Below, in pieces: positions 15,593-25,164 of a DNA stretch of 64,000 nt. The notes beneath the pieces were generated by a model. That model saw only the letters and a program-made list of their open reading frames with translations, was not told the DNA's origin and did not search any database. The first letter of the stretch is position 1; each line of letters begins with the position of its first letter. The DNA comes from Poriferisodalis sp965215815 (GTDB taxonomy: Bacteria > Actinomycetota > Acidimicrobiia > Acidimicrobiales > Poriferisodalaceae). The stretch is from contig NZ_CBDCEO010000013.1 in assembly GCF_965215815.1 (NCBI RefSeq), forward strand, positions 1,302,001-1,366,000. Direction: 5' to 3'. Both the position numbers and the translations under genes were made by a program.

Positions 15593-16524
15593 CCACGCCG
15601 GACCGGTCCACGCTCACCGCAGCAGACCTTCAGACCTCGCCGATGCGCCGGGTGCGCTCGCAGACCGTCCGCTGGCTGTTCATGGGCGCGGCCGCCGTCA
15701 CGATGCTGGTCAGCGCACTCATCATCTGGACAGTGGCCTCGGAGGCGTGGACCTACATCAGCCAGGTGGAGTTCACCAAGCTCGCCGATATCGGCTGGTT
15801 CCCTCGCCGCGGCCTGTTCGACCTCAGCACGCTGCTGGTCAACTCGGCGCAGATCTCGGTCATCGCCATGGCGGTTGCGGTGCCCTCGGGCTTCGGCGCG
15901 GCGATCTACCTCTCCGAGTACGCGCACCCCAAGGTGCGCAAGGTGATGAAGCCCACGCTCGAGCTGCTGGCCAGCGTCCCCAGCGTGGTGCTCGGCGTGT
16001 TCGCCATCAGCTTCATCACCCCGTCGGTGCTCAGCAACTTCTTCAACGAGATCAACTTCTTCAACAAGCTTGCCGCCGGCATCGCAGTCGGCCTGCTGGT
16101 CATCCCGCTCATCGCCTCGATCGCCGAGGACGCGCTGCGAGCGGTGCCCGTGGCGTTGCGGGAGGCCTCCGCCGGTCTCGGCGCTCGCAAGGTCACCACC
16201 TCGGTCCGGGTGGTGCTGCCGGCCGCCATGTCCGGCCTGATGGCCGCCACCATCGTCGGCTTCAGCCGCGCGATCGGCGAGACCATGGTGGTCACCATCG
16301 CGTCGGGCGGCGGTGACACCTCGCTGTTCAACATGTCGGTGCTCGAATCGGGCGGCACCATCACCTCGGCCATGGCTGCACTTGGCCTCGGCACCGACCA
16401 GGTCGCCGGCAACAACCTGGCGTTCCAGAGCCTCTACTTCCTGGGTGCCCTGCTGTTCGTCATAACCCTGGTGCTCAACATGGCAGGCGACGTGATCGTC
16501 CGCCGACTGCAGAACAGGTACTGA
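15586..16524 (+). CDS. pstC: Phosphate ABC transporter permease PstC
   Basis: 312 residues with six predicted membrane helices and the permease EAA-like loop AEDALRAVPVALREASAGLGA that contacts PstB. N-terminal helix near 25-50. Forms the phosphate channel with PstA. The ATG at 15586 is the last of four repeat-borne ATGs. The stop overlaps the pstA ATG (TGATG). Confidence 0.93.
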   Translation: MSPTPDRSTLTAADLQTSPMRRVRSQTVRWLFMGAAAVTMLVSALIIWTVASEAWTYISQVEFTKLADIGWFPRRGLFDLSTLLVNSAQISVIAMAVAVPSGFGAAIYLSEYAHPKVRKVMKPTLELLASVPSVVLGVFAISFITPSVLSNFFNEINFFNKLAAGIAVGLLVIPLIASIAEDALRAVPVALREASAGLGARKVTTSVRVVLPAAMSGLMAATIVGFSRAIGETMVVTIASGGGDTSLFNMSVLESGGTITSAMAALGLGTDQVAGNNLAFQSLYFLGALLFVITLVLNMAGDVIVRRLQNRY

Positions 16525-17462
16525 TGACCGTACTCACCACCCCCGCAGGCATCGCCACCAACGCAGCCGACGTATTGCGCCGTCGCCGGGGTGCCGATGC
16601 CACCGGGGTCGTCTTCAAGTGGCTGCTCATCGGCGCCACCGTGTTTGCGGCGGGCTTCTTGGCAGTACTGCTCGCCGTCATGATCGTGGACGGCTGGGAC
16701 GTGCTGTCGGGCGACCTCTGGTACTTCCTGACCCACGGCTTCTCGCAGCGCTCGGCCGGAGAGGCCGGCATCTCGCAGGGCATCATCGGCAGCTTGCAGG
16801 TGGCGCTGGTCACGGGCGTCTTTGCGGTGCCGATAGGTGTCGCAACGGCCATCTACCTGGTCGAATACGCCCAAGAATCCCGCTTCGCCCGCATCGTCGA
16901 GCTGAACATCCGCAACCTGGCCGGGGTGCCCTCCATCGTCTATGGCCTGTTGGGCCTGGCGGTGTTCGTCAAAGCGCTCCAAGATTTCACACAGGGCAAG
17001 TCGGTCATCGCCGGCGGCATGACGCTGGCCGCGATGGTGCTGCCGATCATCGTCATCACCTCGGTCGAGGCGCTCAAGGCGGTGCCCTCGTCACTGCGCG
17101 AAGCCGCATACGGTGTGGGAGCCACCAAGTGGGAGGTGCTCTCACGCCAGGTCTTGCCGGCCGCGCTGTCGACGATCCTCACCGGAACCGTGCTGGCACT
17201 GGCGCGCGCCCTCGGCGAGGCGGCACCGCTGATCCTGGTCGGCGCCGCCACGGGTTTCCTCAGCTTCGGCGACGCCAACATGCTCGAGACCTTCACCGGC
17301 CCCTACACGGCATTGCCGGTGCAGATCTTCAACTTCGCTCGCCTGCCCGGCGCAGACTGGGGGGTGAACGCCGCTGCGGCCAGCGTCGTCATCTTGGTCT
17401 TGGTGCTGGCGGTGAACGGCATTGCTATCTACCTTCGCAACCGCTTCGAAAAACAGTGGTGA
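16524..17462 (+). CDS. pstA: Phosphate ABC transporter permease PstA
   Basis: 312 residues, six hydrophobic helices and the coupling loop SVEALKAVPSSLREAAYGVGA. Conserved VEYAQ and LNIRNLAGVPSIVYGL segments are typical of PstA. Partner of PstC; overlaps its stop by one base. Confidence 0.93.
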   Translation: MTVLTTPAGIATNAADVLRRRRGADATGVVFKWLLIGATVFAAGFLAVLLAVMIVDGWDVLSGDLWYFLTHGFSQRSAGEAGISQGIIGSLQVALVTGVFAVPIGVATAIYLVEYAQESRFARIVELNIRNLAGVPSIVYGLLGLAVFVKALQDFTQGKSVIAGGMTLAAMVLPIIVITSVEALKAVPSSLREAAYGVGATKWEVLSRQVLPAALSTILTGTVLALARALGEAAPLILVGAATGFLSFGDANMLETFTGPYTALPVQIFNFARLPGADWGVNAAAASVVILVLVLAVNGIAIYLRNRFEKQW

Positions 17463-17515
17463 GACATCCTCCATGACGACTTTCGTGACGATCTACGCGA
17501 ACAGGCGATGACTTG

Positions 17516-18430
17516 GTGAATCCCGAGAAGGCCTTGATGACCTCTGAGTCAGAAGCACCAGTGCCCGAAGTGATGGCGCCGCCGCCAAACCGCGCGCGCA
17601 TTGACGTGAGCGGTGCTGCAACGGCGGCGTCGACCGGCCAGCGCCTCGCGGCCAGCACCGTGTTCGAATGCGCCGGCGTCGACGTGTACTACACCGATTT
17701 TCGGGCGCTGCGCGACATCACGCTCGATGTTGCCGAACATGAGGTGACGGCATTGATCGGCCCCTCGGGCTGCGGCAAGACGACGTTCCTGCGCTGCTTC
17801 AACCGCATGAACGACCTCATCGAAGGTGCCCGGGTGGAGGGCACCATCAACTACCACGGCGTCGACCTGTACCAGGACGAGGTCGACCCGGTGGAAGTGC
17901 GGCGGCGGGTCGGCATGGTGTTCCAGAAGCCGAACCCGTTTCCCAAATCGATCTACGACAACATTGCGTACGGACCCCGGCTTGCAGGCGTCAAGCGGTC
18001 CGAGATCGACGGCGTGGTCGAGGGCTCGCTCACCCGGGCGGCACTGTGGGACGAGGTGAAGGACCGCCTGAAGATGTCTGCCTACGGGCTGTCGGGCGGC
18101 CAGCAGCAGCGTCTGTGCATTGCCCGGGCAATTGCGGTGCAGCCCGACGTGGTGCTCATGGACGAGCCCTGCTCGGCGCTCGACCCGATCGCTTCCGGCC
18201 GCATCGAGGAACTCATTGCCGAACTGAAAACCGACTACACGATCATCATCGTGACGCACAACATGCAGCAGGCCGCTCGCATCAGCGACATGACGGCGTT
18301 CTTCTCGGTGCAGGCCAACGAAATGGGCCATCGCACCGGCCTGCTTGTCGAATACGCACCCACCAGCCTGATCTTCACCAACCCTGACGACCCCCGCACG
18401 GAGGCATACATCACCGGGCGGGTCGGCTAG
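17516..18430 (+). CDS. pstB: Phosphate ABC transporter ATPase PstB
   Basis: About 304 residues. Walker A GPSGCGKTT, the PstB-specific FLRCFNRMNDL, Q-loop FQKPNPFPKS, signature LSGGQQQR, Walker B VVLMDEPCSALDP and H-loop VTHNMQQAARISD. An unusual ~45-residue N-terminal extension rich in Pro/Ala precedes the ABC core. Starts at TTG 17513, GTG 17516 or ATG 17537 are possible and none has a strong ribosome site. Energises PstSCA. Confidence 0.93.
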   Translation: MNPEKALMTSESEAPVPEVMAPPPNRARIDVSGAATAASTGQRLAASTVFECAGVDVYYTDFRALRDITLDVAEHEVTALIGPSGCGKTTFLRCFNRMNDLIEGARVEGTINYHGVDLYQDEVDPVEVRRRVGMVFQKPNPFPKSIYDNIAYGPRLAGVKRSEIDGVVEGSLTRAALWDEVKDRLKMSAYGLSGGQQQRLCIARAIAVQPDVVLMDEPCSALDPIASGRIEELIAELKTDYTIIIVTHNMQQAARISDMTAFFSVQANEMGHRTGLLVEYAPTSLIFTNPDDPRTEAYITGRVG

Positions 18431-18482
18431 CGACACTCACCAGCCAGGCGACACAGAGACACAGATACGACACACTGCAACC

Positions 18483-19193
18483 ATGACCGAAGAAGTACGA
18501 ACCGAGTTCCATCAGTTGATGGACGAGGTTCGTGCCGATCTCGTGCAGATGGGCGGCATGGTGGCCGAGGGCATCTCGGCAGTGACCGCAGCGCTGCTCG
18601 CGGGCGACATCGGCGGGGCTGACCAGATCATCACCGCCGATGACGAACTCGACCTGCTCAGCCTGGAGGTCGAGGAGAAGTGCGTGCAGCTGCTGGCACT
18701 GCAGCAGCCGGTGGCGGTCGACCTGCGCACGATCCTGACCGACCTGCGAATGATCTCGGAGATCGAGCGCAGCGGCGACCTGGTCACCAACATCGCCAAG
18801 GCGGTTGTCCGCTTGCATGGCGCCGAGCTGGAGCCTCGAGTGCGCGGCCTGCTCGACCGGATGCGGGAGCAGGCGGTGCGGCTCACCGCCATGGCCATGG
18901 ATGCCTTCGCCGAGCGTGACGCCGGATTGGCTTCGGTGCTCAACGACGTCGACGACGTGCTCGACGAGCTGCACGGCCAGTACCTCGACGCCGTGTTCGC
19001 CTCACGCAATGCGGGCCAGATCGACACCCAGCAGGCCGTGCAGCTGGCCGTGGTGGGCCGCTTCTACGAACGCATCGGCGACCACGCCGTCAACATCGCC
19101 CAGCGCGTCGAGTTCCTGGTGACCGGCCAGCTGCCCGAACATATGGGGGCCAATCGGGCCCGGGCCCGACGGGAGCAGGGCGAGACGCTGTGA
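18483..19193 (+). CDS. phoU: Phosphate-specific transport system accessory protein PhoU
   Basis: 236 residues, two three-helix PhoU repeats with metal-binding E/D-rich motifs (LRMISEIERSGDLVTNIAKA and the matching RFYERIGDHAVNIAQRV). PhoU links Pst transport state to the sensor kinase and represses the Pho regulon when phosphate is ample. Its stop overlaps the kinase GTG (GTGA), so sensor and PhoU are probably made together. Confidence 0.93.
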   Translation: MTEEVRTEFHQLMDEVRADLVQMGGMVAEGISAVTAALLAGDIGGADQIITADDELDLLSLEVEEKCVQLLALQQPVAVDLRTILTDLRMISEIERSGDLVTNIAKAVVRLHGAELEPRVRGLLDRMREQAVRLTAMAMDAFAERDAGLASVLNDVDDVLDELHGQYLDAVFASRNAGQIDTQQAVQLAVVGRFYERIGDHAVNIAQRVEFLVTGQLPEHMGANRARARREQGETL

Positions 19194-20641
19194 TCGCTGC
19201 GCTGGTGGCGGCTGCGTCCGCGCTGGCGCTGGCGCTGGTCTTGGTTGTCATCATCGGCGTGCGGGCGCGGACGTCGGCCTCCGAGCGGCTCGGCCGCGTG
19301 GTGCACCGCTTTTCTGGTGAGAGCGAGTCCGACGGGCTGCGTCCCGGCGAACCACGTCTCGACGACTACGGCCTGGATGACTGGATCTCCCATCTGGAGT
19401 CGGTTGCCACGACAGCCGCCATGACGGCCAACATTGCCGAGCGGGATCGGGCGCGCTGGCAGTTGGCCATGAACGAGCTGGCGGTGGGCGTGGTGCTGGT
19501 GGACGAGGACGGCACCGTGTGTGCCAGCAATGCGCTGGCCGACGAGATGATGTCGGCCCGTGACGCGATGGCACTGGTGGGCGCAGGGGTGACCCAGCTG
19601 CTCGAGGCGGCTCGGGACGGGCACGCTCGCTCCCGCATCGTGAAGCTGACCGGTCCGCCGCCGCGGGTGATCGAGATCAGCGCCCATCCCGTCGCGAGCG
19701 ACCGCCACGCTCTGGGCGCAGTTGCGGTGATTGCGGACCGGACTGAGGGTGCGCGGGTCGACCACGTGCGCCGTGACTTCGTGGCCAACCTGAGCCATGA
19801 GCTGCGGACGCCGGTGGGTGCTATTGCGCTGCTGTCCGAGACGCTGGCGCAAGAGGACGATGCGGAGGTGCGTTCCCGGCTCGTCGACCGGATCAGTGCG
19901 GAGGCTGAGCGGGTGCGACTCATCATCGACGACCTGCTGGAGCTGAGCCGGGTCGAGCTGGAGGGCTCCATGCGGCGGGAATCGGTGCCGGTCGTGCCGC
20001 TGCTGAGCGAGGTGGCTCACCAGTACTCCGAGCACGCCCGCAAGCACGACGTGGCGCTGGTGCGGCCGGCTGTTGATCAAGACGATGGTCAGGGCATCAC
20101 GCTGCACGCCGACCGGGGGCAGCTGCTGCGAGCGGTCGGCAACCTGGTCGACAACGCCATCAAGTACAGCGACCCCGGTTCGGAGGTGCGGTTGAGCGTG
20201 GCTCCCCGTTCGGTCGACGACGGGCCGCCGTCAGCGGTGCTGGCCGATGCGGACGCGGCGGTGGCTCGGATCGGGCCTCCGGATGCGTTTGGTTCGTTGG
20301 ATGTGCCGCATTCGCTGGATGACCTGGATGCCCTGAATGCCCTGGATGACGCAGCTGACGCATCCGAGGCATCCGAGGCAGCCCCGACATGGGTGGACAT
20401 CGTGGTTGCCGACGAGGGCATCGGAATTCCCGCCGATGAGACAGAGCGGGTGTTCGAGCGCTTCTACCGGGTGGACAAAGCTCGTGCCCGTGCTACTGGC
20501 GGCACCGGTTTGGGCCTGAGCATCGTGCGTCACGTGGTTGCCAATCATGGCGGCGAGGTGATGCTGCATTCGCGTGAGGGCGTCGGCACCACGTTCACGC
20601 TGAGATTCCCCGCTCCCGAAGACTCTTCACAGAACCCTTGA
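19190..20641 (+). CDS. phoR: Phosphate-sensing histidine kinase (SenX3/PhoR-like)
   Basis: 483 residues. One N-terminal membrane helix, a PAS-like sensor (MNELAVGVVLVDEDGTVCAS near 95), H box NLSHELRTPVGAI, N box GNLVDNAIKYSD, G1 ADEGIGIP, F box FERFYRV and G2 GGTGLGLSIV. Between the N and G1 boxes there is an insertion of about 60 residues rich in Asp, Ala and Ser with short repeats (SLDDLDALNALDDAADASEA), which would enlarge the ATP-lid side of the catalytic domain. Context after phoU and before the regulator makes it the Pho sensor. Confidence 0.92.
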   Translation: MIAALVAAASALALALVLVVIIGVRARTSASERLGRVVHRFSGESESDGLRPGEPRLDDYGLDDWISHLESVATTAAMTANIAERDRARWQLAMNELAVGVVLVDEDGTVCASNALADEMMSARDAMALVGAGVTQLLEAARDGHARSRIVKLTGPPPRVIEISAHPVASDRHALGAVAVIADRTEGARVDHVRRDFVANLSHELRTPVGAIALLSETLAQEDDAEVRSRLVDRISAEAERVRLIIDDLLELSRVELEGSMRRESVPVVPLLSEVAHQYSEHARKHDVALVRPAVDQDDGQGITLHADRGQLLRAVGNLVDNAIKYSDPGSEVRLSVAPRSVDDGPPSAVLADADAAVARIGPPDAFGSLDVPHSLDDLDALNALDDAADASEASEAAPTWVDIVVADEGIGIPADETERVFERFYRVDKARARATGGTGLGLSIVRHVVANHGGEVMLHSREGVGTTFTLRFPAPEDSSQNP

Positions 20642-20658
20642 GGCAACCAGGCAGGACG

Positions 20659-21375
20659 ATGACGACATCGATACTGGTCGTAGACGACGAGCCATCCTTC
20701 ACCGAGGCCCTCACCGTGGGCTTGCGGCGCGAGGGCTTCGAGGTGCGCACTGCCGCTGACGGCCGGGCCGCTCTGGCCGAGATCAGCGCGTCCGAGCCCG
20801 ATCTGGTGTTGCTGGACGTGATGCTGCCCGGCATGTCCGGCTTGGACGTCTGCCGGGAGATCCGCAAGTCGTCACGGGTGCCGCTCATCATGGTGACCGC
20901 TCGTGGCGAGGAGATCGACGCCGTGGTGGGCCTGGAGGTGGGCGCCGACGACTATGTCACCAAGCCGTACCGGCTGCGCGAGCTGGTGGCTCGCATGCGG
21001 GCGGTGCTGCGGCGCGCCTCGGGCCAGCCGGTCGCGCCCGAGGGCGACAGCAACTGTCTGATCGAGGGCGACGTGGTGCTCGACATCGATCGACATGAGC
21101 TGCAGGTGGGCGGCGAGCTGGTGACCCTGGCGCTGAAGGAATTCGAGCTGTTGGCCTACTTGCTGCGCAACGCCGGCCGGGTGGTGACCCGCGACAGCCT
21201 GATGCAAAACGTGTGGGGTTACAACTACATCGGCGACACCAAGACGATTGACGTTCATGTGAAGCGGCTGCGGGCCAAGATCGAGGACGATCCGTCGAAT
21301 CCGCAGAGGATCACGACTATCCGCGGTCTGGGATATCGATACGAGCGGACTGCTGCGAGGCCCGACAGCTCATGA
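20659..21375 (+). CDS. phoB: Phosphate response regulator (RegX3/PhoB-like)
   Basis: 238 residues. Receiver with DDE near 9-11, phospho-acceptor D in LVLLDVMLPGMSG, T in MVTARG and K in YVTKPYRLREL, then an OmpR/PhoB winged helix ending GLGYRYER. Expected to bind the 11-bp-spaced PHO boxes of this window. The ATG at 20659 (MTTSILVVDDE) is preferred over an upstream TTG at 20638. Confidence 0.93.
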   Translation: MTTSILVVDDEPSFTEALTVGLRREGFEVRTAADGRAALAEISASEPDLVLLDVMLPGMSGLDVCREIRKSSRVPLIMVTARGEEIDAVVGLEVGADDYVTKPYRLRELVARMRAVLRRASGQPVAPEGDSNCLIEGDVVLDIDRHELQVGGELVTLALKEFELLAYLLRNAGRVVTRDSLMQNVWGYNYIGDTKTIDVHVKRLRAKIEDDPSNPQRITTIRGLGYRYERTAARPDSS

Positions 21376-21396
21376 GCCACCTCTGACTGCGGGCTG

Positions 21397-22809
21397 ATGC
21401 AACCGTTCACCTGGCTTGCCCGCACGCACCTGCTGTCCGCCGCAGGCGATGCGCTGATTGCGATTGCGCTGGCTGGGTCGCTGTTCTTCAACCTCGATCC
21501 GGCTGCTGCGCGGCCCAAGGTGGCGTTGTACCTGCTGGTGACCATGGCGCCGTTCGCCTTGGTCGGGCCGCTTATTGGGCCGCTGGTGGATCGTGCTCGC
21601 GGCGGGCGTCGCAGCATGATCATCGGTGCCGGCATTGTCCGTGCGGTCCTGGCGCTGATGATGGTGCGCCACCTCAACTCGCTGTTGCTGTTCCCCGAGG
21701 CGTTCGGTGCGCTGGTGGCGGGCAAGACGTACCACGTGGCCAAGAGCGCGGTGGTGCCGGGGCTGGTGCGTGAGCAACGCGACCTGGTGGAAGCCAACTC
21801 GAAGCTGATGTTGCTGAGCGGGCTGGGGGGTGCGCTTGCTGCTGGGCCGGGCTTGCTGTTGAGCTTGATCTCGTCGCGCTGGGTGCTGGTGCTGGCGTCG
21901 GTGGTCTTCGTGCTGATGACGTTTCCCGCTGCCCGGCTGCCTCGCACGGCTGTGCGGCCGTCGCGGTCGCACCCCGGCGAGGCGGACGACGTGCCCCAGG
22001 TGCCTCAACCGGGACCAGCGCCTCGTCTCGACCGACCCCACAGCGACCCGTATTCCGAGCCGCTCGGTCCCCGTCAGCGGAGGCCATCCGATCTCTACAC
22101 CGGGCCGTGGGGCGACGAGGGAGGTGACGAGCCGGGCGGGCGTCCGCAGCCAGGCCTGCCGGCGGTGCCGGGACCGGCTCCCGGCGCGACGCGCCGGGGC
22201 GGGATGCTGCTGGCGGGCTCGGCCATGGGCGTGGTGCGTGCCATAACCGGCTTCACGCTGTTTCTTATTGCGTTCTGGCTGCGCACCGACGACGCGGCGA
22301 CGTGGTGGTTCGGCTTCATGTTCACGGCGAGTGCTATCGGCCAGCTGGTGGGGGCCGTGGCCGCGCCCATGCTGCGTCGCCGCATCCGTGAGGAAGCTCT
22401 GCTCGCCTGCACAATTCTGCTGGCGGCACTTGTGTCGTTCTATGTGGCGACGGCGCCCGATCGTGTCTCGGTGCTGGGGCTGGCCATGGTGATCGGGCTC
22501 ATGTCCGCTCTGGGAAAGCTGTGCTTCGACGCAATCGTGCAGCGCGTCGAGGTGCCTGCGGATCATGGCCGCACGTTTGCCCGCTTCGAGACCCGCTTCC
22601 AGCTGATGTGGGTGATCGGCGCATTGGTGCCGGTGGTTACGCCGAACGGCATCCTGCCGCTACGGGCTGGGGTGATGCTGCTGGGCATCGCCGCCACCGT
22701 GGCGGCGGTTCTCTACCTGGGGGGGCTGTGGGCGCTGGCTCGGGGCCGGCGTCCTCCTTCGGAGGTCATCGCCACCCGTGTGCGGACCCGTATCCGTCGC
22801 AAGAACTAG
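21397..22809 (+). CDS. MFS-type membrane transporter
   Basis: 470 residues with two blocks of hydrophobic helices separated by a long Pro/Arg-rich cytoplasmic loop (about residues 185-265). The first block includes LIGPLVDRARGGRRSMIIGAG, a motif A-like MFS loop. The substrate is unknown. It starts 22 bp after the phoB stop, so it may be read with the Pho operon, but nothing in the protein indicates phosphate transport. Converges with the minus-strand gene ending at 22806, overlapping by 4 bp. Confidence 0.75.
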   Translation: MQPFTWLARTHLLSAAGDALIAIALAGSLFFNLDPAAARPKVALYLLVTMAPFALVGPLIGPLVDRARGGRRSMIIGAGIVRAVLALMMVRHLNSLLLFPEAFGALVAGKTYHVAKSAVVPGLVREQRDLVEANSKLMLLSGLGGALAAGPGLLLSLISSRWVLVLASVVFVLMTFPAARLPRTAVRPSRSHPGEADDVPQVPQPGPAPRLDRPHSDPYSEPLGPRQRRPSDLYTGPWGDEGGDEPGGRPQPGLPAVPGPAPGATRRGGMLLAGSAMGVVRAITGFTLFLIAFWLRTDDAATWWFGFMFTASAIGQLVGAVAAPMLRRRIREEALLACTILLAALVSFYVATAPDRVSVLGLAMVIGLMSALGKLCFDAIVQRVEVPADHGRTFARFETRFQLMWVIGALVPVVTPNGILPLRAGVMLLGIAATVAAVLYLGGLWALARGRRPPSEVIATRVRTRIRRKN

Positions 22810-24050
22810 TTCAGCGGCAGGTCGAGGCGGGCCAGCCACAGGCCGGGTGCCGCAAGCTCGTTCGGTGTCGGGAGCGCCCCTTGTTCCCACAGGCGGGCCA
22901 AGCCCTCCCGGCCGGCTCGCTCGGTTACGCCGGCAATGAAGTTGTCGCCCCGTTCGCGGGCTTCGGCGCTCAGCCGCACGCCCAGCAGGCGGTCTGCGAA
23001 GTCCGTTCCCTGCGAAGCCACCTGGCGCCGCCGCACGGCCTCGCTCAGTGCGTCGAAACCGCCGATGAGCCGGGGCCCCGCCTGGGCGACCACATCATCG
23101 ACATAGGCGTGGACGACGCTCAGCAGCGTTTCGAGCCGTTGCACGGTGTCGTTCTGGCTGTCGTCTCGTGACACGCCCAGCAGCAGCTCGGGGTTGCCGA
23201 AGATGCGCTGCAGCTGCGTGTTCATCTGCTGGGATGCATCCGCGCTGTCGGCGAGTGCTGTGAGGTCGAGGTCCAGGTCGTCAAAGGTGGGCTCGCTGCG
23301 GCGGAAGCCGTCCACGTAGCGGTGCAGCAGCCTGTCGAGCTCGGCATGTACGTGTGTCACCGACAGCACCGAGTGCATGGCATGTTCCCGGATGGCGACC
23401 CAGAGCGTCACGTCGTCGACGTCGAGGCTCCATTCGCCGGCGAAGTCGGTGATGTTGGCGGGCACGATGAGCACCTGGTCGTGCTGGCGGGGCACACCGA
23501 GGTCCGAGTTGCCGAATGCCTTGGTGGCGAGGTGGCCGGCCATCATGCCGGCGGTCATGGCCACGGTCATCGGGCTCATCATGCGCAGCAGGCCGGCGAA
23601 GGGGTCCATGCTGTGTTCTGGGCTGTGTTCTTGGCCGCGGTCTTGGTCGCTGGCCAGGCGTTCGGACAGGCGGTCCATGAGGGGGCGGATGGTTTCGAGG
23701 GCGTCGTTGGCCCACCCCGAGCGGGTGACAGGATCGGTGCGTGGGGGACGGCCGCCGGATGTGGGATCGAGGTTGGTGACATGCGCCACATGCAGTTCTG
23801 CTACCCGGCTGATCTCGCTGAGGCGGTGCCGGACGACTGGGTCGACGTTGTGTTCGGGCTTGCCGCCGCTGGCGAGTTGGTTGGCGGCCTGTCGGGCGCC
23901 TTCCCAGAGGTTTGCGTCATTGCCGAGGAGCGCGGCGATGTCGCCGAGGAACGGGATACCCGAGAACGGGTTGTCGTCGTCGTCGGGAGGGGCCACAACG
24001 GCATGGTACGGCTGGGCGAACAGGCCGAGGGCGTCGCCGGGATCGGGCAT
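22806..24050 (-). CDS. DUF2342/Zincin_2-type uncharacterised protein
   Basis: 414 residues. Family-like segments: LWEGARQAANQLAS near 45, a central helical region (MMSPMTVAMTAGMMAGHLA), QVLIVPANITDFAGEW and WVAIREHAMHSVLSVTHVHAEL, where zinc-dependent relatives carry a zincin motif. Here the classic HExxH is replaced by REHAMH, so peptidase activity is doubtful. Such proteins are common and uncharacterised in actinobacteria. ATGs at 24050 and 24086 are both in frame because the 5' end is a tandem repeat. Confidence 0.72.
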   Translation of the reverse strand: MPDPGDALGLFAQPYHAVVAPPDDDDNPFSGIPFLGDIAALLGNDANLWEGARQAANQLASGGKPEHNVDPVVRHRLSEISRVAELHVAHVTNLDPTSGGRPPRTDPVTRSGWANDALETIRPLMDRLSERLASDQDRGQEHSPEHSMDPFAGLLRMMSPMTVAMTAGMMAGHLATKAFGNSDLGVPRQHDQVLIVPANITDFAGEWSLDVDDVTLWVAIREHAMHSVLSVTHVHAELDRLLHRYVDGFRRSEPTFDDLDLDLTALADSADASQQMNTQLQRIFGNPELLLGVSRDDSQNDTVQRLETLLSVVHAYVDDVVAQAGPRLIGGFDALSEAVRRRQVASQGTDFADRLLGVRLSAEARERGDNFIAGVTERAGREGLARLWEQGALPTPNELAAPGLWLARLDLPLN

Positions 24051-24106
24051 GGGTCGCCGGGATGGGGTGTCGCCGGGATCGGGCATGGGTCGCCGGGATC
24101 GGGCAT
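24033..24106 (-). repeat. Start-codon-bearing repeats at the 5' end of the DUF2342 gene
   Basis: Three copies of an 18-base unit (ATGCCCGATCCCGGCGAC on the minus strand) begin at 24106, 24086 and 24050. The second and third are in frame (MPDPGD repeated), the first is out of frame by 20 bp. Each carries an ATG. Confidence 0.85.
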
Positions 24107-24144
24107 GGTAGGGCTGGGCGCACCGTCTGGGGCATCGTAGGGAT

Positions 24145-25164
24145 ATGACCCCACGGATCGCGGTGACGGGTGCGGGCGGCGTGATCGGCGCTCGGGTGCT
24201 GCAGTTGCTGGCTGGGTCCTTCGACGAGGTCGTGGATATAGACGATGCCGGAGCGGCTGGCGGGGCTGGCGCAACCGGAGCGGCTGGCGGGGCTGGCGGG
24301 GCTGGTGGGGCTGGCGCGCGTGGCGGGGATGACCTGTTCGGCGCCGAGGTACTGGTGCACTTGCGGTTGACCAGTGAGGTGACCACGGATCGTCTGCGCC
24401 GGGTGCTCGCAGTTTCCGATGGGGTCAAACATCTGACGCTGGTGTCGAGCGCCGCCGTTTACGGGGCGTGGCCGAACCATCCGACGCCTATCTCGGAGGA
24501 CGTGCCGGTGCGGCCCAATCTCGAGTCGTCGTTCGCCGTGCACCAGGCCGATGCCGAACGCACGGTCCTGGACTGGCGTGATGCTGATCCAGCCCGCACG
24601 GTGGCGATCCTGCGGCCGGCGCCAGTGGTTTCGAGCGGCATCGGCGGGCCGATCGGCGAGGCGATGCTTGCCGCAGCGCCCATTCGTACTGGCAGCGACG
24701 ATCCGCCCGTGCAGTTCCTGCACCTGGACGACCTGGCGTCCGCTGTGGTGCTCGCCACGCAGCGCCGCCTGTCGGGCGTGTTCAACGTCGCCCCTGATGG
24801 TTGGCTGTCGCCTGGTGAGCTGCGGGCCCTGCTGGGGGCCCGGCCCAAAATCCGCCTGCCCCTGCCGTTGACCAAGCGGCTCGACCGCTACGTGGCCAGC
24901 CGAGTCGGCCATTCCGCCCCCGAGGGCCTGCTGCCGTATACCCGCTACAGCTGGGTGGTGGCCAACGATCGGCTCCGTGCGGAGGGCTGGACGCCTCGCT
25001 ACAGCAGTGCCCAGGCGTACGTGATTGCGGACGTCGGAATGCCCTGGGACGACCTCAATGCGCGCCAACGTCAGCACGCCATGTTGGTCGGCGCAGGGGC
25101 TGCTGTGGTGGCCGGAGGGTGGGCTGCCGCGGCCTGGCTCCGGCGCTCCTACGCTTTGCGATGA
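24145..25164 (+). CDS. NAD-dependent epimerase/dehydratase (extended SDR)
   Basis: 339 residues. Rossmann nucleotide motif TGAGGVIGARV at the N-terminus, LVSSAAVYG near 115 (the extended-SDR Ser), and LRPAPVVSSGIGG near 160. The usual YxxxK is not obvious, so catalysis may be altered. A Gly/Ala tandem repeat of about 25 residues (GAAGGAGATGAAGGAGGAGG) interrupts the loop after strand 2. A C-terminal hydrophobic segment (MLVGAGAAVVAGGWAAAAW) may anchor it to the membrane. The stop overlaps moaE. Confidence 0.8.
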   Translation: MTPRIAVTGAGGVIGARVLQLLAGSFDEVVDIDDAGAAGGAGATGAAGGAGGAGGAGARGGDDLFGAEVLVHLRLTSEVTTDRLRRVLAVSDGVKHLTLVSSAAVYGAWPNHPTPISEDVPVRPNLESSFAVHQADAERTVLDWRDADPARTVAILRPAPVVSSGIGGPIGEAMLAAAPIRTGSDDPPVQFLHLDDLASAVVLATQRRLSGVFNVAPDGWLSPGELRALLGARPKIRLPLPLTKRLDRYVASRVGHSAPEGLLPYTRYSWVVANDRLRAEGWTPRYSSAQAYVIADVGMPWDDLNARQRQHAMLVGAGAAVVAGGWAAAAWLRRSYALR

